Below are positions 8,265 to 17,577 of a stretch of 64,000 nt of DNA, piece after piece (position 1 is the stretch's first letter; each line of letters starts with the position of its first letter). Below the pieces are notes generated by a model. It searched no databases, was not told where the DNA came from, and saw only the letters and a program-made list of their open reading frames with translations. This DNA comes from Chryseomicrobium palamuruense. GTDB taxonomy: Bacteria > Bacillota > Bacilli > Bacillales_A > Planococcaceae. The stretch lies in assembly GCF_042649045.1 (NCBI RefSeq), contig NZ_JBHSEF010000024.1, positions 1-64,000 on the forward strand, in the 5' to 3' direction. Made by a program: the position numbers and the translations under genes.

Positions 8265-9905
8265 TTATTCGAAATCAACATTGTGCAGTTTGTCTGAACC
8301 TGTTGGGTGCGGTAAGAACCCAGTAAGTTCTGCTTTCCCTGCTAGTAACGGTGTTGAGTGAGCAAGTGGAACCCAAGGAGCATCCTCGTGGATGATTTCT
8401 TGTGCTTGCATATACAATTCATTCCGTTTATTTTCGTCAACTTCGGATTGTGCTGCAATTAAAAGATCATGTAATTCTTCGTTGTCATAATACGTGTAGT
8501 TGTTACTTCCGATATTGTCTCCATCAAGAAGAACGTATAAGAAGTTGTCAGCGTCACCATTATCGCCTGTCCAACCTAACATGAATGCATCCGCTTCTCC
8601 GTTACGAGCTTTTTCAAGGTACGTTGCCCACTCGAACGATACGATTTCAGCAGTGATGCCTACGTCAGCTAAGTTTTTCTGCATTACTTCCGCTACTTTC
8701 ATACCATCTGGCATATACGGACGTGGAACTGGCATTGCCCATAGTTCCATTTCGAAGCCATCTGGAAGACCTGCTTCTGCTAACAATTCTTTTGCACGTT
8801 CAGGGTCATACGCATATCCTTCAATTTGATCGTTATAGCCTGAGATACTTGGTGGCATTGGGTTAACAGCCACTTCTGCACGGCCTTCGAAGAAAGCATC
8901 CACAATCGCTTGTCTATCGATCGCATGATTCATCGCTTGGCGAACCAAGACATTATCAAATGGAGGACGTGTATTTGTTAAACCTAAGTAACCAATGTTC
9001 ATAGAAGGGCGTTCGAACAATTGTAGCGCGCTGTCCCCTTCAATAGAACCAGCATCTGTCGGATTAACACCGTCTGCAAGATCAATTTCACCTGTTAATA
9101 ATGCATTTAGACGAGTAGAGTTATCCGGAATAGCACGGAAAACCACGCGGTCAAGCTTTGGTAATCCTTCTTGCCAGTAATCTTCGAATTTTTCAATTGT
9201 GATGGAATCGTTACGCTTCCACTCCACAAATTTGAATGGACCTGTTCCAACTGGGTTATCTCCGAAAGAATCCCCTGCTGCTTCAAATGCTGTTGGTGAA
9301 CCCATACCGAATGGGCTCATTGCGATATTTTTCAAGAATGGTGCCTGTGGACGTTTTAATGTGAATGTCACTGTGTAGTCATCGTCTGCAGTTACAGATT
9401 CGATGACGTGTCCTTCTTCATCGCCAAACCCACCAAACATGGATTTATAGTAGTAGTATTTATCTGCTGTACCTGAAGCCCAGCGCTCAAAGTTGGCAAC
9501 AACGGCTTCTGCATTGAAGTCTGTTCCATCGTGGAACTTAACCCCTTCTTCAAGCAAGAATGTGTATGTTAAACCATCTTCAGATACTTCCCAGTCATGA
9601 GCAAGTCCTGGGTTAATCGTTGTATCTTGCTCACCGAAATTGACAAGCGTTTCAAAAACGTTCTGTGTCACTTTAAATGACTCTCCGTCTGTAACAGAGA
9701 TTGGATCTAAGTTAACAGAATCACCGCCGCGACCAAAAATTAATACTTTTGGCTCGCCAGAATCTTCATTTGTTGCCTCTTCAGAGTCATTTCCTTCGTC
9801 ATTTGTACCTTCTGAGCCTTCATCATCCGAGTTACATGCTGCTAAGAAAAGCATGGCGATCAATCCGAAGAACAACAGGAATGACCAAATTTTCTTGTTT
9901 CTCAT
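8265..9905 (-). CDS. appA: Peptide-binding lipoprotein (AppA/OppA type)
   Basis: 546-aa extracellular solute-binding protein, family 5. A hydrophobic signal peptide ends in the lipobox LAAC with Cys24, so the protein is lipid-anchored outside the membrane. An acidic linker (about 25-50, rich in D, E, S, N) precedes the binding domain. It delivers peptides to the AppB/AppC channel. Its ATG overlaps the appF stop as TAATG, which couples translation to the ATPase genes. Ligand preference (dipeptide or longer) cannot be told from sequence. Confidence 0.9.
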   Translation of the reverse strand: MRNKKIWSFLLFFGLIAMLFLAACNSDDEGSEGTNDEGNDSEEATNEDSGEPKVLIFGRGGDSVNLDPISVTDGESFKVTQNVFETLVNFGEQDTTINPGLAHDWEVSEDGLTYTFLLEEGVKFHDGTDFNAEAVVANFERWASGTADKYYYYKSMFGGFGDEEGHVIESVTADDDYTVTFTLKRPQAPFLKNIAMSPFGMGSPTAFEAAGDSFGDNPVGTGPFKFVEWKRNDSITIEKFEDYWQEGLPKLDRVVFRAIPDNSTRLNALLTGEIDLADGVNPTDAGSIEGDSALQLFERPSMNIGYLGLTNTRPPFDNVLVRQAMNHAIDRQAIVDAFFEGRAEVAVNPMPPSISGYNDQIEGYAYDPERAKELLAEAGLPDGFEMELWAMPVPRPYMPDGMKVAEVMQKNLADVGITAEIVSFEWATYLEKARNGEADAFMLGWTGDNGDADNFLYVLLDGDNIGSNNYTYYDNEELHDLLIAAQSEVDENKRNELYMQAQEIIHEDAPWVPLAHSTPLLAGKAELTGFLPHPTGSDKLHNVDFE

Positions 9906-10909
9906 TAAGACCCCTCCACTACTGATTTATCTATCATGTCGGCATCATATAAATGACACGCAACATAATGACCTGGCTTGATTTCCTCAAGCTGAGGAAT
10001 GTGTTGCTTACAACGGTCCATGGCAAATGGACATCGTGTATGGAATGTGCACCCGCTTGGCGGATTTGAAGGACTTGGAATATCGCCTTCTAGAAGAATT
10101 TCTTCTCGCGTAAAGTTCGGGTCTGGTACCGGCACAGCAGAGAGCAGTGCTTTTGTATATGGGTGAAGTGGTTCTGCGTAAAGATTCTCACTCGACGCAA
10201 GCTCTACCATCTTCCCGAGATACATGACACCCACTCGGTCACTAATATGCCGAACGACACCTAAATCATGCGCAATAAAAATGTATGTGAGTTTCAATTC
10301 TCTCTGTAACTTCTGCATCAAGTTCAGAACTTGTGCTTGAATGGATACATCAAGAGCAGAAACTGGTTCATCGGCAATAATCAGTTTTGGATTAGTCATC
10401 AGTGCTCTGGCGATTCCAATCCGTTGTCGCTGGCCACCACTGAACTGGTGAGGATAGCGTTTTGCGTGATAGCTTGAAAGACCAACGATTTCTAAAAAGT
10501 CGCGAACCATTTTTTTTCGGCTTTTTGTATCCCCGATATTGTGTACAATCAGAGGTTCCATTAAAATCTTTTCGACCGTATGACGCGGATTTAGAGAAGC
10601 GTAGGGGTCTTGAAAGACCATTTGAATTTCTCTGCGTGCTTTCCGCATTTCTTGTGGAGATAATTTCGTGAGCTCCTGCCCATTGAATGTCACTTTCCCT
10701 TCAGTTGGCTCTAGGAGGCGCATTAGCATGCGGCCTGTTGTGGATTTCCCACAACCCGATTCCCCAACGATACCAAGCGTCTCCCCTTCATTAACATAGA
10801 AAGACACGTCATCTACGGCTTTGACTTGACCCGTTATTTTTCCAAATAAACCCTTCTTAACGGGAAAGTATTTTTTTAATCCCTCAACTTTCAACAGTGG
10901 CTCTGTCAT
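9905..10909 (-). CDS. appF: Peptide ABC transporter ATPase (AppF)
   Basis: 334 aa. Walker A GESGCGKST, signature FSGGQRQR, Walker B LIIADEPVSALD and the H-loop HDLG are all present. The C-terminus has the oligopeptide transporter extension with CTFHTRCP, often linked to an iron-sulfur or zinc site. It forms the ATPase heterodimer with AppD. The ATG at 10909 follows GAGGAGG and overlaps the end of appD by 26 bases. It is coupled through TAATG to appA. Confidence 0.9.
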   Translation of the reverse strand: MTEPLLKVEGLKKYFPVKKGLFGKITGQVKAVDDVSFYVNEGETLGIVGESGCGKSTTGRMLMRLLEPTEGKVTFNGQELTKLSPQEMRKARREIQMVFQDPYASLNPRHTVEKILMEPLIVHNIGDTKSRKKMVRDFLEIVGLSSYHAKRYPHQFSGGQRQRIGIARALMTNPKLIIADEPVSALDVSIQAQVLNLMQKLQRELKLTYIFIAHDLGVVRHISDRVGVMYLGKMVELASSENLYAEPLHPYTKALLSAVPVPDPNFTREEILLEGDIPSPSNPPSGCTFHTRCPFAMDRCKQHIPQLEEIKPGHYVACHLYDADMIDKSVVEGS

Positions 10910-11903
10910 AGGTACTTACCTCCTCTGTGTCATATAAGAAGCAGCGGGTCTTATGATGAGCTGCTGTTTGGTATAAAGGAGGTGACTCTTGTGTGCATCG
11001 TCCAAAAACAGATTCACAGCGGGCTGCAAATCGACAACCTTCTTTAATGGATCCGGGTTTCGGAACATTTCCTGGAATCGAATATAGCGACTGTTTTTTA
11101 TAGCGCATATCCGGAACAGAGGCGAGTAGGCCTTTGGTATACGGATGTTGAGGATTGGTGAAAATCGTTTCAACCGGACCTTCTTCTACGACTTTTCCAG
11201 CATACATAACAACCACTCGTTCACATGTTTCAGCCACAACCCCTAAGTCATGTGTAATAAGAATAATCGCCGTATTTAATCGAGTATTTAAATCTTTCAT
11301 GAGTTTTAAAATCTGAGCTTGAATCGTCACGTCAAGTGCCGTTGTCGGCTCATCGGCAATCAATACTTTCGGGTCACAAACTAGAGCCATGGCAATCATG
11401 ACACGCTGCCGCATCCCACCTGATAACTGGTGTGGATAATCGTTCATTAATTCTTCTGCTCGTGGCAGTCCCACAAGTTTTAACATCTCAATGCTTCGTG
11501 CTTTTGCTTGTTTTTTCGACCAATCTTTTTTATGTAGCAGCACAGCTTCCATCATCTGACTACCAATCGTGAAGAGTGGGTTTAAAGAAGTCATGGGCTC
11601 TTGGAAGATCATTGCAATATCATTGCCGCGAATTTGGCGCATCTGTTTCTCCGAGAATTTTATAATGTCTTTCCCTTGATAAAGAATTTCCCCTGAAGTA
11701 ATTTTGCCGGGCGGTGAAGGAATAAGGCCCATTATGGATAAGGAAGTCACACTCTTTCCACTACCTGATTCACCTACAATACCTAAAATTTCGCCTTCTC
11801 GTACTTCGAAGTCTACGAAGTCGACAGAAGGGATAACTCCGTCATCTGTGAAGAAAGACGTCTGGAGGTTTTTTACCTCGAGAACTGATTTACGATTCGT
11901 CAT
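10884..11903 (-). CDS. appD: Peptide ABC transporter ATPase (AppD)
   Basis: 339 aa, first gene of the operon. Walker A GESGSGKSV, signature LSGGMRQR, Walker B LIADEPTTALD and H-loop HDLG are present. The C-terminal extension includes CRFAARC, the cysteine-rich motif common to OppD-type ATPases. It energises peptide uptake together with AppF. The start at 11903 follows GAGAGGGG. Operon order D-F-A-B-C is that of the B. subtilis app peptide transporter, although dpp or opp assignment is not excluded. Confidence 0.9.
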   Translation of the reverse strand: MTNRKSVLEVKNLQTSFFTDDGVIPSVDFVDFEVREGEILGIVGESGSGKSVTSLSIMGLIPSPPGKITSGEILYQGKDIIKFSEKQMRQIRGNDIAMIFQEPMTSLNPLFTIGSQMMEAVLLHKKDWSKKQAKARSIEMLKLVGLPRAEELMNDYPHQLSGGMRQRVMIAMALVCDPKVLIADEPTTALDVTIQAQILKLMKDLNTRLNTAIILITHDLGVVAETCERVVVMYAGKVVEEGPVETIFTNPQHPYTKGLLASVPDMRYKKQSLYSIPGNVPKPGSIKEGCRFAARCESVFGRCTQESPPLYQTAAHHKTRCFLYDTEEVSTYDRATVES

Positions 11904-12511
11904 GATGAACCCCTCTCCACTATTCTGAATATTCGCTGTTGAATGAATTTTTATATAATCATTATTTTACACAACAAAATATCACTTGCAATCACTTTTT
12001 TTATAATTAATTAATATCTATAATATTCACATACCATTCACTCTATTTACCATTTTTAGATATGAACGTTTCAGATACATAGTTGCACTAGATTTGTGTC
12101 AATCATTTGAAACTGTTTTTGTTAAAATGAATATATGAAATAGATTGATTTTCTAAACTTGAACTAATACATTTTTAAGTAATTCTTTAATGTTTCTTTT
12201 TAAATGGATGGATGTCAGATTCTTATATATTCTATAGTATTCCACATTGAAAGTAGATTTGTTGACCCTTTGGTTGATGGATACGCATTGTCCCGAATCC
12301 GTCTACAAATGTCTCGAAAACAGCAGCAAATTGTCACCCAACGTACCTAACTTGCCCCGGAAACGATGAAGTGTTCATTCATTCCCTGCTCATTACTCTC
12401 TCTATAGCTTCTCACATCAATTTGCTCATCAAACATTGTCGTTATCAACGAAAATCACATCATAATATGCCATGAAAACTTACGATCATGGCAGTAAACA
12501 TACTATACTTC
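11904..12511. other. Long AT-rich intergenic region with a possible degraded reading frame
   Basis: About 600 bases lie between appD and the terminator of ygaD. The left half is AT-rich promoter DNA. On the minus strand, 12232-12333 reads as an open frame bounded by stops with no good start or ribosome binding site; it includes MRIHQPKGQQ and ends QCGIL. It could be a remnant of a lost gene; I do not recognise it. No other feature is visible. Confidence 0.3.
11964..11991 (-). promoter_or_regulatory. Candidate promoter of the app operon
   Basis: Minus strand TTGCAA (11986-11991), a 16-base spacer and TAAAAT (11964-11969), about 60 bases before appD. The region is very AT-rich, so chance matches are likely. 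Confidence 0.35.
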
Positions 12512-12552
12512 CCAAAAAAGCCCTTCCCCGAATTTTCTCGGAGAAGGGCTTG
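12512..12552 (-). terminator. Terminator of ygaD
   Basis: Minus strand: AAGCCCTTC pairs with GAAGGGCTT across a loop that can itself pair (TCCGAG..TTCGGGGA), followed by TTTTTT. It starts at the end of the ygaD coding region. Confidence 0.8.
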
Positions 12553-12556
12553 TTAC

Positions 12557-14302
12557 TTAATTTTCTAATTGTTGAACTTGGAACAGGTTGTAATAAGCTC
12601 CTTGCTTCTTCATCAGCTCTTGATGGGTTCCACTTTCAATAATCTGACCGTGGTCGACAACAAGGATTTGATCTGCATGTGTAATCGTTGAGAGTCGATG
12701 CGCGACGATGAGTGTCGTCCGGTCTGTCGCTAAACGCTCGAGCGAATCCTGAATCAACGATTCACTTTCTAGATCGAGCGCAGACGTCGCTTCGTCAAGT
12801 ACAAGGATTCGTGGATCTTTCAGGAATACCCGTGCAATCGCAATTCGTTGCTTTTGACCTCCAGACAATTTAACACCCCGTTCGCCGACGGTTGTATCAT
12901 ACCCATTTGGCAATTCCATGATAAAGTCATGGGCATTGGCTGCTTTTGCCGCTTCAATGATCTCCTCTTCCGTTGCATCCGGGCGTCCCATCGCAATGTT
13001 CATGCGGATAGAGTCACTAAACAGCAGTGTATCTTGCAAGACGAGGCCAATTTGTTTTCGCAATGATTCAATCGTGACGTCACGAATATCCCCGCCGTCC
13101 ATCTTGATTGCACCATCTGTCACGTCATAGAAACGTGGCAACAAGCTGATAATGGTCGACTTTCCTCCTCCACTCATCCCGACGAAAGCTGCTGTTTGTC
13201 CAGGGTGAATCGTAAAGTTGATCCCTCTCAGGACAGGCGTGCCTTCTTCTTCGTATTGGAAATAGACATTCTGGAACGATAGTTCACCGTCTAAATACTT
13301 GAGCTCTTTCGCATTCGGACGATTGACGACTTCATAACCTTCATCCATCAGTTCGAACATCCGGTCCATTGACGCAATCGACTGCGTGAGGGTAGTTGAC
13401 GAATTCACGAGTCGGCGAAGCGGACTATACAGTCGTTCAATGTAAGCAACGAATGCGGCCATTGTTCCGACAGATAGGTTTCCTGTGATCGCTTCATATC
13501 CAGCATAGGCAATGACAAGTAACGGTGCGACGTCGGTAATCGTATTCACGACAGCAAACGCCTTGGCGTTCCATTTCGTTTGGTCGATGGCTTTGTCGAG
13601 GAACTCTCCATTGGCTTCGTCAAAGTTCTTTTGTTCATGGTCTTCCAACGTAAACGTCTTGATGACGCTCATCCCTTGGACACGCTCATGCAAGTAGCTC
13701 TGCACACCTGCAAGAGCTTGCGAACGCTGTCTAGTTAAATCACGGAGTCGGCCGAAGAAGTATTTGACACTAAAGGCATAGAACGGGAAAGCAATCAATG
13801 TGACGAGAGTCAGTTTGACGTTTAGGGTCAACATAATCCCAATCGCAATCAAAATCGTCGCAAGATCGAGCCACACATTCATGAGGCCGATCATGACAAA
13901 GTTCTTCGTCTGTTCGACATCATTGATGACGCGCGAGATGACCTCTCCCGCACGGGTATTGGCGTAATATTTCAGACTAAGCTTTTGCAAGTGATCAAAC
14001 AGTTTTTCTCGAATATCAAATAAAATCTTGTTACTGACATACTGGGCAAGATATTGACGATAGTACTCGATCGGCGGACGAATGAGGAAGAAGACGAGCG
14101 CCGTTCCACCTAACCAGTAAAAGAGGAGTCTGAGCTTCTCTGCTTCTGACATATCCCCACCAATGATGTCATCAATGACGATTTTGATGAGAATGGGAAT
14201 AAATAGTGGGATGGCAAATTTGACAATTCCGATCAAAATGGTGACGATAATTTGCCAGTTGTATGGTTTTACGAAGTGCATATAGCGTTTTATGGAATCC
14301 AT
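12557..14302 (-). CDS. ygaD: ABC transporter, exporter half-transporter YgaD
   Basis: 581 aa with a six-helix type I exporter domain (about 1-320) fused to an ATPase domain. It has Walker A GMSGGGKST, Q-loop LVLQDT, signature LSGGQKQR, Walker B ILVLDEATSALD and H-loop AHRLST. It probably homodimerises and exports a lipid or drug-like substrate of unknown identity. AAAGGAGG precedes the ATG. The gene follows ntdp by 51 bases on the same strand, the arrangement of ygaC-ygaD in B. subtilis, but is separated here from ygaE by the app operon. Confidence 0.87.
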   Translation of the reverse strand: MDSIKRYMHFVKPYNWQIIVTILIGIVKFAIPLFIPILIKIVIDDIIGGDMSEAEKLRLLFYWLGGTALVFFLIRPPIEYYRQYLAQYVSNKILFDIREKLFDHLQKLSLKYYANTRAGEVISRVINDVEQTKNFVMIGLMNVWLDLATILIAIGIMLTLNVKLTLVTLIAFPFYAFSVKYFFGRLRDLTRQRSQALAGVQSYLHERVQGMSVIKTFTLEDHEQKNFDEANGEFLDKAIDQTKWNAKAFAVVNTITDVAPLLVIAYAGYEAITGNLSVGTMAAFVAYIERLYSPLRRLVNSSTTLTQSIASMDRMFELMDEGYEVVNRPNAKELKYLDGELSFQNVYFQYEEEGTPVLRGINFTIHPGQTAAFVGMSGGGKSTIISLLPRFYDVTDGAIKMDGGDIRDVTIESLRKQIGLVLQDTLLFSDSIRMNIAMGRPDATEEEIIEAAKAANAHDFIMELPNGYDTTVGERGVKLSGGQKQRIAIARVFLKDPRILVLDEATSALDLESESLIQDSLERLATDRTTLIVAHRLSTITHADQILVVDHGQIIESGTHQELMKKQGAYYNLFQVQQLEN

Positions 14303-14353
14303 CGGTTGCCTCCTTTAGACATGAGGAGACCTGTTGCATAGGCTGCAACAGGT

Positions 14354-14899
14354 CTACTCGGTTTTCTTTAATTCCTTATGAAACTGATACCTTGCTGTCC
14401 AGGCTTCGATGAAGTCTGGTGCAAACGGTCCCTTCTTTTGTTGGATCCACTGCTTGAGTGTCGAGATGGTCCGTTTCAAAATAATATCAATTTCATCCGG
14501 GTAGTTCATTTCTTGCTTGTGTTGTTCGTATTCATCTTCATCAAGTAGTGTAAACGATTGATCCGGAAATACTTTCATGTCGAGATCGTAATCGATGTAC
14601 TTCAGCATTTTATCTTCGTAGACAAATGGTGAACTCAAATTGATGTAGTAATACACCCCATCTTCACGGAGCATACAAATAATATTGAACCAGTATTCTG
14701 CGTGGTAGTAACAAATTGAAGGTTCACGGGTCACCCATGTTCGACCATCCGATTCCGTTACCAGCGTGCGATCGTTGGCAGCAATAATGATATTTTTTGT
14801 TCCCTTTAATACCATCGTCTCGTGCCACACCCGGTGAATACTGCCGTTATGTTTGTAGCTGTGAATCTGGATCATTTCTCCTTCCAACGGAATTGTCAT
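14354..14899 (-). CDS. ntdp: Nucleoside tri-/diphosphate phosphatase, DUF402 (YgaC)
   Basis: 181-aa DUF402 protein of the YgaC / SA1684 (Ntdp) family, enzymes that hydrolyse nucleoside tri- and diphosphates with divalent metal. The conserved acidic core is visible as YYYINLSSPF followed by KYIDYDLDMKVFPD near residues 105-130. The ATG at 14899 follows AAAGGGTG. It lies directly upstream of ygaD as in B. subtilis. In many Bacillales sspE and fabL lie between this gene and mutY; here only about 100 bases separate them. Confidence 0.87.
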   Translation of the reverse strand: MTIPLEGEMIQIHSYKHNGSIHRVWHETMVLKGTKNIIIAANDRTLVTESDGRTWVTREPSICYYHAEYWFNIICMLREDGVYYYINLSSPFVYEDKMLKYIDYDLDMKVFPDQSFTLLDEDEYEQHKQEMNYPDEIDIILKRTISTLKQWIQQKKGPFAPDFIEAWTARYQFHKELKKTE

Positions 14900-14998
14900 G
14901 ATGTAGTCACCCTTTTCAAACGACGAAATTAAGCGATGTTTGTATTCGATATTTTCACATTATAACAATAGTAGAAGGAAAAAAGTAGTATTATCCTC

Positions 14999-16042
14999 TT
15001 ATTTATAAGCCTGTCGGAGATTCCACATCTTCTGAATAGGTACTGGAAGCGGAAGCTTTGCTAGTTCTTCTTCCGTTACCCAAACACCCACTTCAGCTTT
15101 TTGGTCATCTACTTCCGCTTTGCCAGCATACACATTGACGGTCCATTTCAAGTGGCTAAACACATGCGTTACTTCCCCAACAGATTCCGTTTCACTCCAT
15201 GCGATGCCGTAGCGAGTGTTCCATTCAGTGTCTTCTAATTCAATCAACGGGAATTGCCACATTTTCGCGAGCAACCCCTCGCCTCGTTGTTCCACAAGCC
15301 ATTTGCCGTCCGCACGTTGAAGCACATACCCGTTGTATTGAACGGACTTTGATTTGATCTTCTTCGTTTTGATAGGAAGGATGGTCTCTTTGCCTTCTGC
15401 GAAAGCTTGACACGCCTCTCTCACTGGACAAAGCAGGCACTTCGGTTTTTGTGGTGTACAGATGACAGCACCGAGTTCCATCAGGCCTTGATTGAAGGAA
15501 GACGGGTCGTCCGGACTAATAATGTCCATGACCAGATGTTCAAACAGTTTGCGGGTTTTCGCTTGGGCGATGTCGTTTTCTAGCGCATATAGTCTCGACA
15601 ATACACGCATCACATTGCCATCCACGGCATGCTCTGGCACACCATAGGCAATGCTCAACACGGCACCCGCTGTATACGGCCCGATACCTTTAATCGTAGA
15701 GATCTCTTCACGGGACTTTGGAATTTCTGCACCGTACCGCTCGATGACCTCTCTCACACCAGCTTGCAAATTACGCGCTCTTGAATAATAGCCTAACCCT
15801 TCCCATAGCTTTAACAAATGGTCTTCTTCTGCTGCTGCTAAGTCCTTCATCGTAGGAAAGGCTTTTGTGAATCTCTCGTAATAAGGAATGACTGTATCGA
15901 CACGCGTCTGTTGGAGCATCACCTCGGAAATCCAGATGTGGTAGGGGTCGGACGTGCGTCGCCACGGCAGGTCTCTCTTTTCTTCTTGATACCAAGCGAT
16001 TAAATGTTCTCTGATGTATGTCGCTTTTGCGGATGGTTCCAA
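14999..16042 (-). CDS. mutY: A/G-specific adenine glycosylase MutY
   Basis: 347 aa. It removes adenine mispaired with 8-oxoguanine in base excision repair. The catalytic Glu is in SEVMLQQTRVDT near residue 43; the helix-hairpin-helix is IKGIGPYTAGA; and the catalytic Asp is in VDGNVMRVLSR. The iron-sulfur cluster cysteines follow C-X6-C-X2-C-X5-C at about 196-212. A C-terminal NUDIX-like domain recognises 8-oxoG. The start is TTG at 16042 with AAAGGAG ten bases upstream. It is divergent from yfhP, as in B. subtilis yfhQ-yfhP. Confidence 0.95.
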   Translation of the reverse strand: MEPSAKATYIREHLIAWYQEEKRDLPWRRTSDPYHIWISEVMLQQTRVDTVIPYYERFTKAFPTMKDLAAAEEDHLLKLWEGLGYYSRARNLQAGVREVIERYGAEIPKSREEISTIKGIGPYTAGAVLSIAYGVPEHAVDGNVMRVLSRLYALENDIAQAKTRKLFEHLVMDIISPDDPSSFNQGLMELGAVICTPQKPKCLLCPVREACQAFAEGKETILPIKTKKIKSKSVQYNGYVLQRADGKWLVEQRGEGLLAKMWQFPLIELEDTEWNTRYGIAWSETESVGEVTHVFSHLKWTVNVYAGKAEVDDQKAEVGVWVTEEELAKLPLPVPIQKMWNLRQAYK

Positions 16043-16163
16043 TTCGTTTCGTCTCCTTTGATTAGCGTTTTCGTGAAACGGGTAAAGTGATTGTGCTGGG
16101 ATTTTCGTTCATTATCCTATATTCTATTATCACAATCTATACGATCAAGGAGGGGAATGTTGC

Positions 16164-17144
16164 ATGGATACGGGTACACACATCGTCATGGGTATTGCTT
16201 TAGGCGGCCTCGCAGCTATAGATCCTGTCGTTGCCAACCACTCCGTGACGGCTACCGCTGTATTAGCAGGTACAATCATCGGTTCCCAGGCTCCTGATAT
16301 TGATACGGTGCTGAAACTTCGTAACAATGCTGTCTATATTCGACATCATCGCGGCGCGACTCACTCCATTCCCGCTGTCGTGACGTGGCCACTACTGATT
16401 ACACTCGGCCTCAACTTTATATTTCCAAGTGCCGACATATTACACCTTTGGTTATGGACATTTCTTGCTGTATTCCTGCATGTTTTTGTGGATATCTTTA
16501 ACTCTTACGGAACGCAGGCACTCCGACCGATTTCGAATAAATGGGTGGCACTTGGCGTCATCAATACATTTGATCCCATTATCTTTGGGATTCACGTCAT
16601 CGGGCTTTTGCTATGGGCTCTCGGAGCAAATCCAGTACCTACGTTTTTAGTCATGTACGCCATTCTTGTGGTGTATTACATCGTCCGTTTCCAAGTGCAA
16701 CATGCCGTGCGACATGCGGTGAAGCTAAAAATCCCTAAAGCGGAACGGATTATTATCGCACCAACGATGCGCTTTTATCAGTGGCGAATTGCCGCGATTG
16801 ATGGCGACCATTACTATGTCGGCCGTGCGTATGGTCGAAACGTGACTATCTATGACAAATTTGAGCGCCAGCCACTTCCGAAAAATGAGTTTGTGCAAGC
16901 CGCACTAAAAGACAAAAACATCGATGCATTCTTATCGTTTTCTCCAATTTACCGCTGGGAGATTACGGAACATAATCACATTACCGAAGTCCGCTTCATC
17001 GACCTTCGCTACCGCAGTAACGATTACTACCCATTTGTTGCGGTCGCTCACTTAAACGATGATCTCGAAATCATCAATTCGTATACTGGTTGGATCTTCA
17101 GCGAAGACAAACTTCATAAAAAACTCGATTTTACCATCGACTGA
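16164..17144 (+). CDS. yfhP: YfhP-like membrane metal-dependent hydrolase (YdjM family)
   Basis: 326 aa, LexA-binding/YdjM-like metal-dependent hydrolase family. The N-terminus has conserved metal-type motifs DTGTHIVMG, QAPDIDT and HHRGATHS, then about four membrane helices up to residue 195. The C-terminal 130 residues are soluble. The substrate is unknown. AAGGAGGGG lies before the ATG. It is divergent from mutY and ends at a strong terminator, and its position is conserved in Bacillales. Confidence 0.85.
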   Translation: MDTGTHIVMGIALGGLAAIDPVVANHSVTATAVLAGTIIGSQAPDIDTVLKLRNNAVYIRHHRGATHSIPAVVTWPLLITLGLNFIFPSADILHLWLWTFLAVFLHVFVDIFNSYGTQALRPISNKWVALGVINTFDPIIFGIHVIGLLLWALGANPVPTFLVMYAILVVYYIVRFQVQHAVRHAVKLKIPKAERIIIAPTMRFYQWRIAAIDGDHYYVGRAYGRNVTIYDKFERQPLPKNEFVQAALKDKNIDAFLSFSPIYRWEITEHNHITEVRFIDLRYRSNDYYPFVAVAHLNDDLEIINSYTGWIFSEDKLHKKLDFTID

Positions 17145-17149
17145 TTCGT

Positions 17150-17188
17150 AAAAAATAACCTCTAGCTATCTGCTAGAGGTTATTTTAT
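17150..17188 (+). terminator. Terminator of yfhP
   Basis: AAAATAACCTCTAGC pairs with GCTAGAGGTTATTTT around a five-base loop. A-rich and T-rich flanks would also allow it to work on the minus strand. Confidence 0.8.
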
Positions 17189-17259
17189 CATATGGGTCAC
17201 CTAGTCGATGAGTAATTTTACTTGTCTGTGTGGATGCTTTCTTTCGTTAATTTCATAAT

Positions 17260-17577
17260 TTATTTTACAGGTTCTAATAGTGCAATCGGAAGTGCTTCTT
17301 CAAAATAGTCTCCGCCGAGACGATGACCCCAAGCAAAGCGCCCTTTTAAATAGTCGACTTTAAAGTAAACACCCGGGTCTCCTAAAATTTTGTACAACTC
17401 TCCAGGCACGATCGTCTTTGGATCGATTAGATACGACTGGGCCATCGTCGCTTTTCGTTCGTAGACGGCGAACTCGTTGACGATGCCGAGCTGTTCGGCT
17501 TTGCGTGCTTTTTCTTTTAAGTTGGCAATCTCTTGCCGCAATTCTTCCGGTGTCATTTGGCTATATTTTTTATCCAT
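17260..17577 (-). CDS. yfhH: YfhH family protein (DUF1811)
   Basis: 105 aa. The N-terminal half is a charged helical hairpin (about residues 1-50). The C-terminal half is a small beta-rich domain with a conserved FAWGHRLG motif. Function is unknown. I chose the ATG at 17577, preceded by AAAAGGAG; upstream in-frame starts lie inside recX without a ribosome binding site. It overlaps the recX stop by eight bases, so the two are coupled. This is the yfhH position next to recX in Bacillus. Confidence 0.85.
   Translation of the reverse strand: MDKKYSQMTPEELRQEIANLKEKARKAEQLGIVNEFAVYERKATMAQSYLIDPKTIVPGELYKILGDPGVYFKVDYLKGRFAWGHRLGGDYFEEALPIALLEPVK

Noticed and set aside
12232..12333. Possible remnant gene between appD and ygaD
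   Set aside because: It looks partly coding, but is too short, lacks a start, and matches no family I know; kept only as a note in the intergenic entry.
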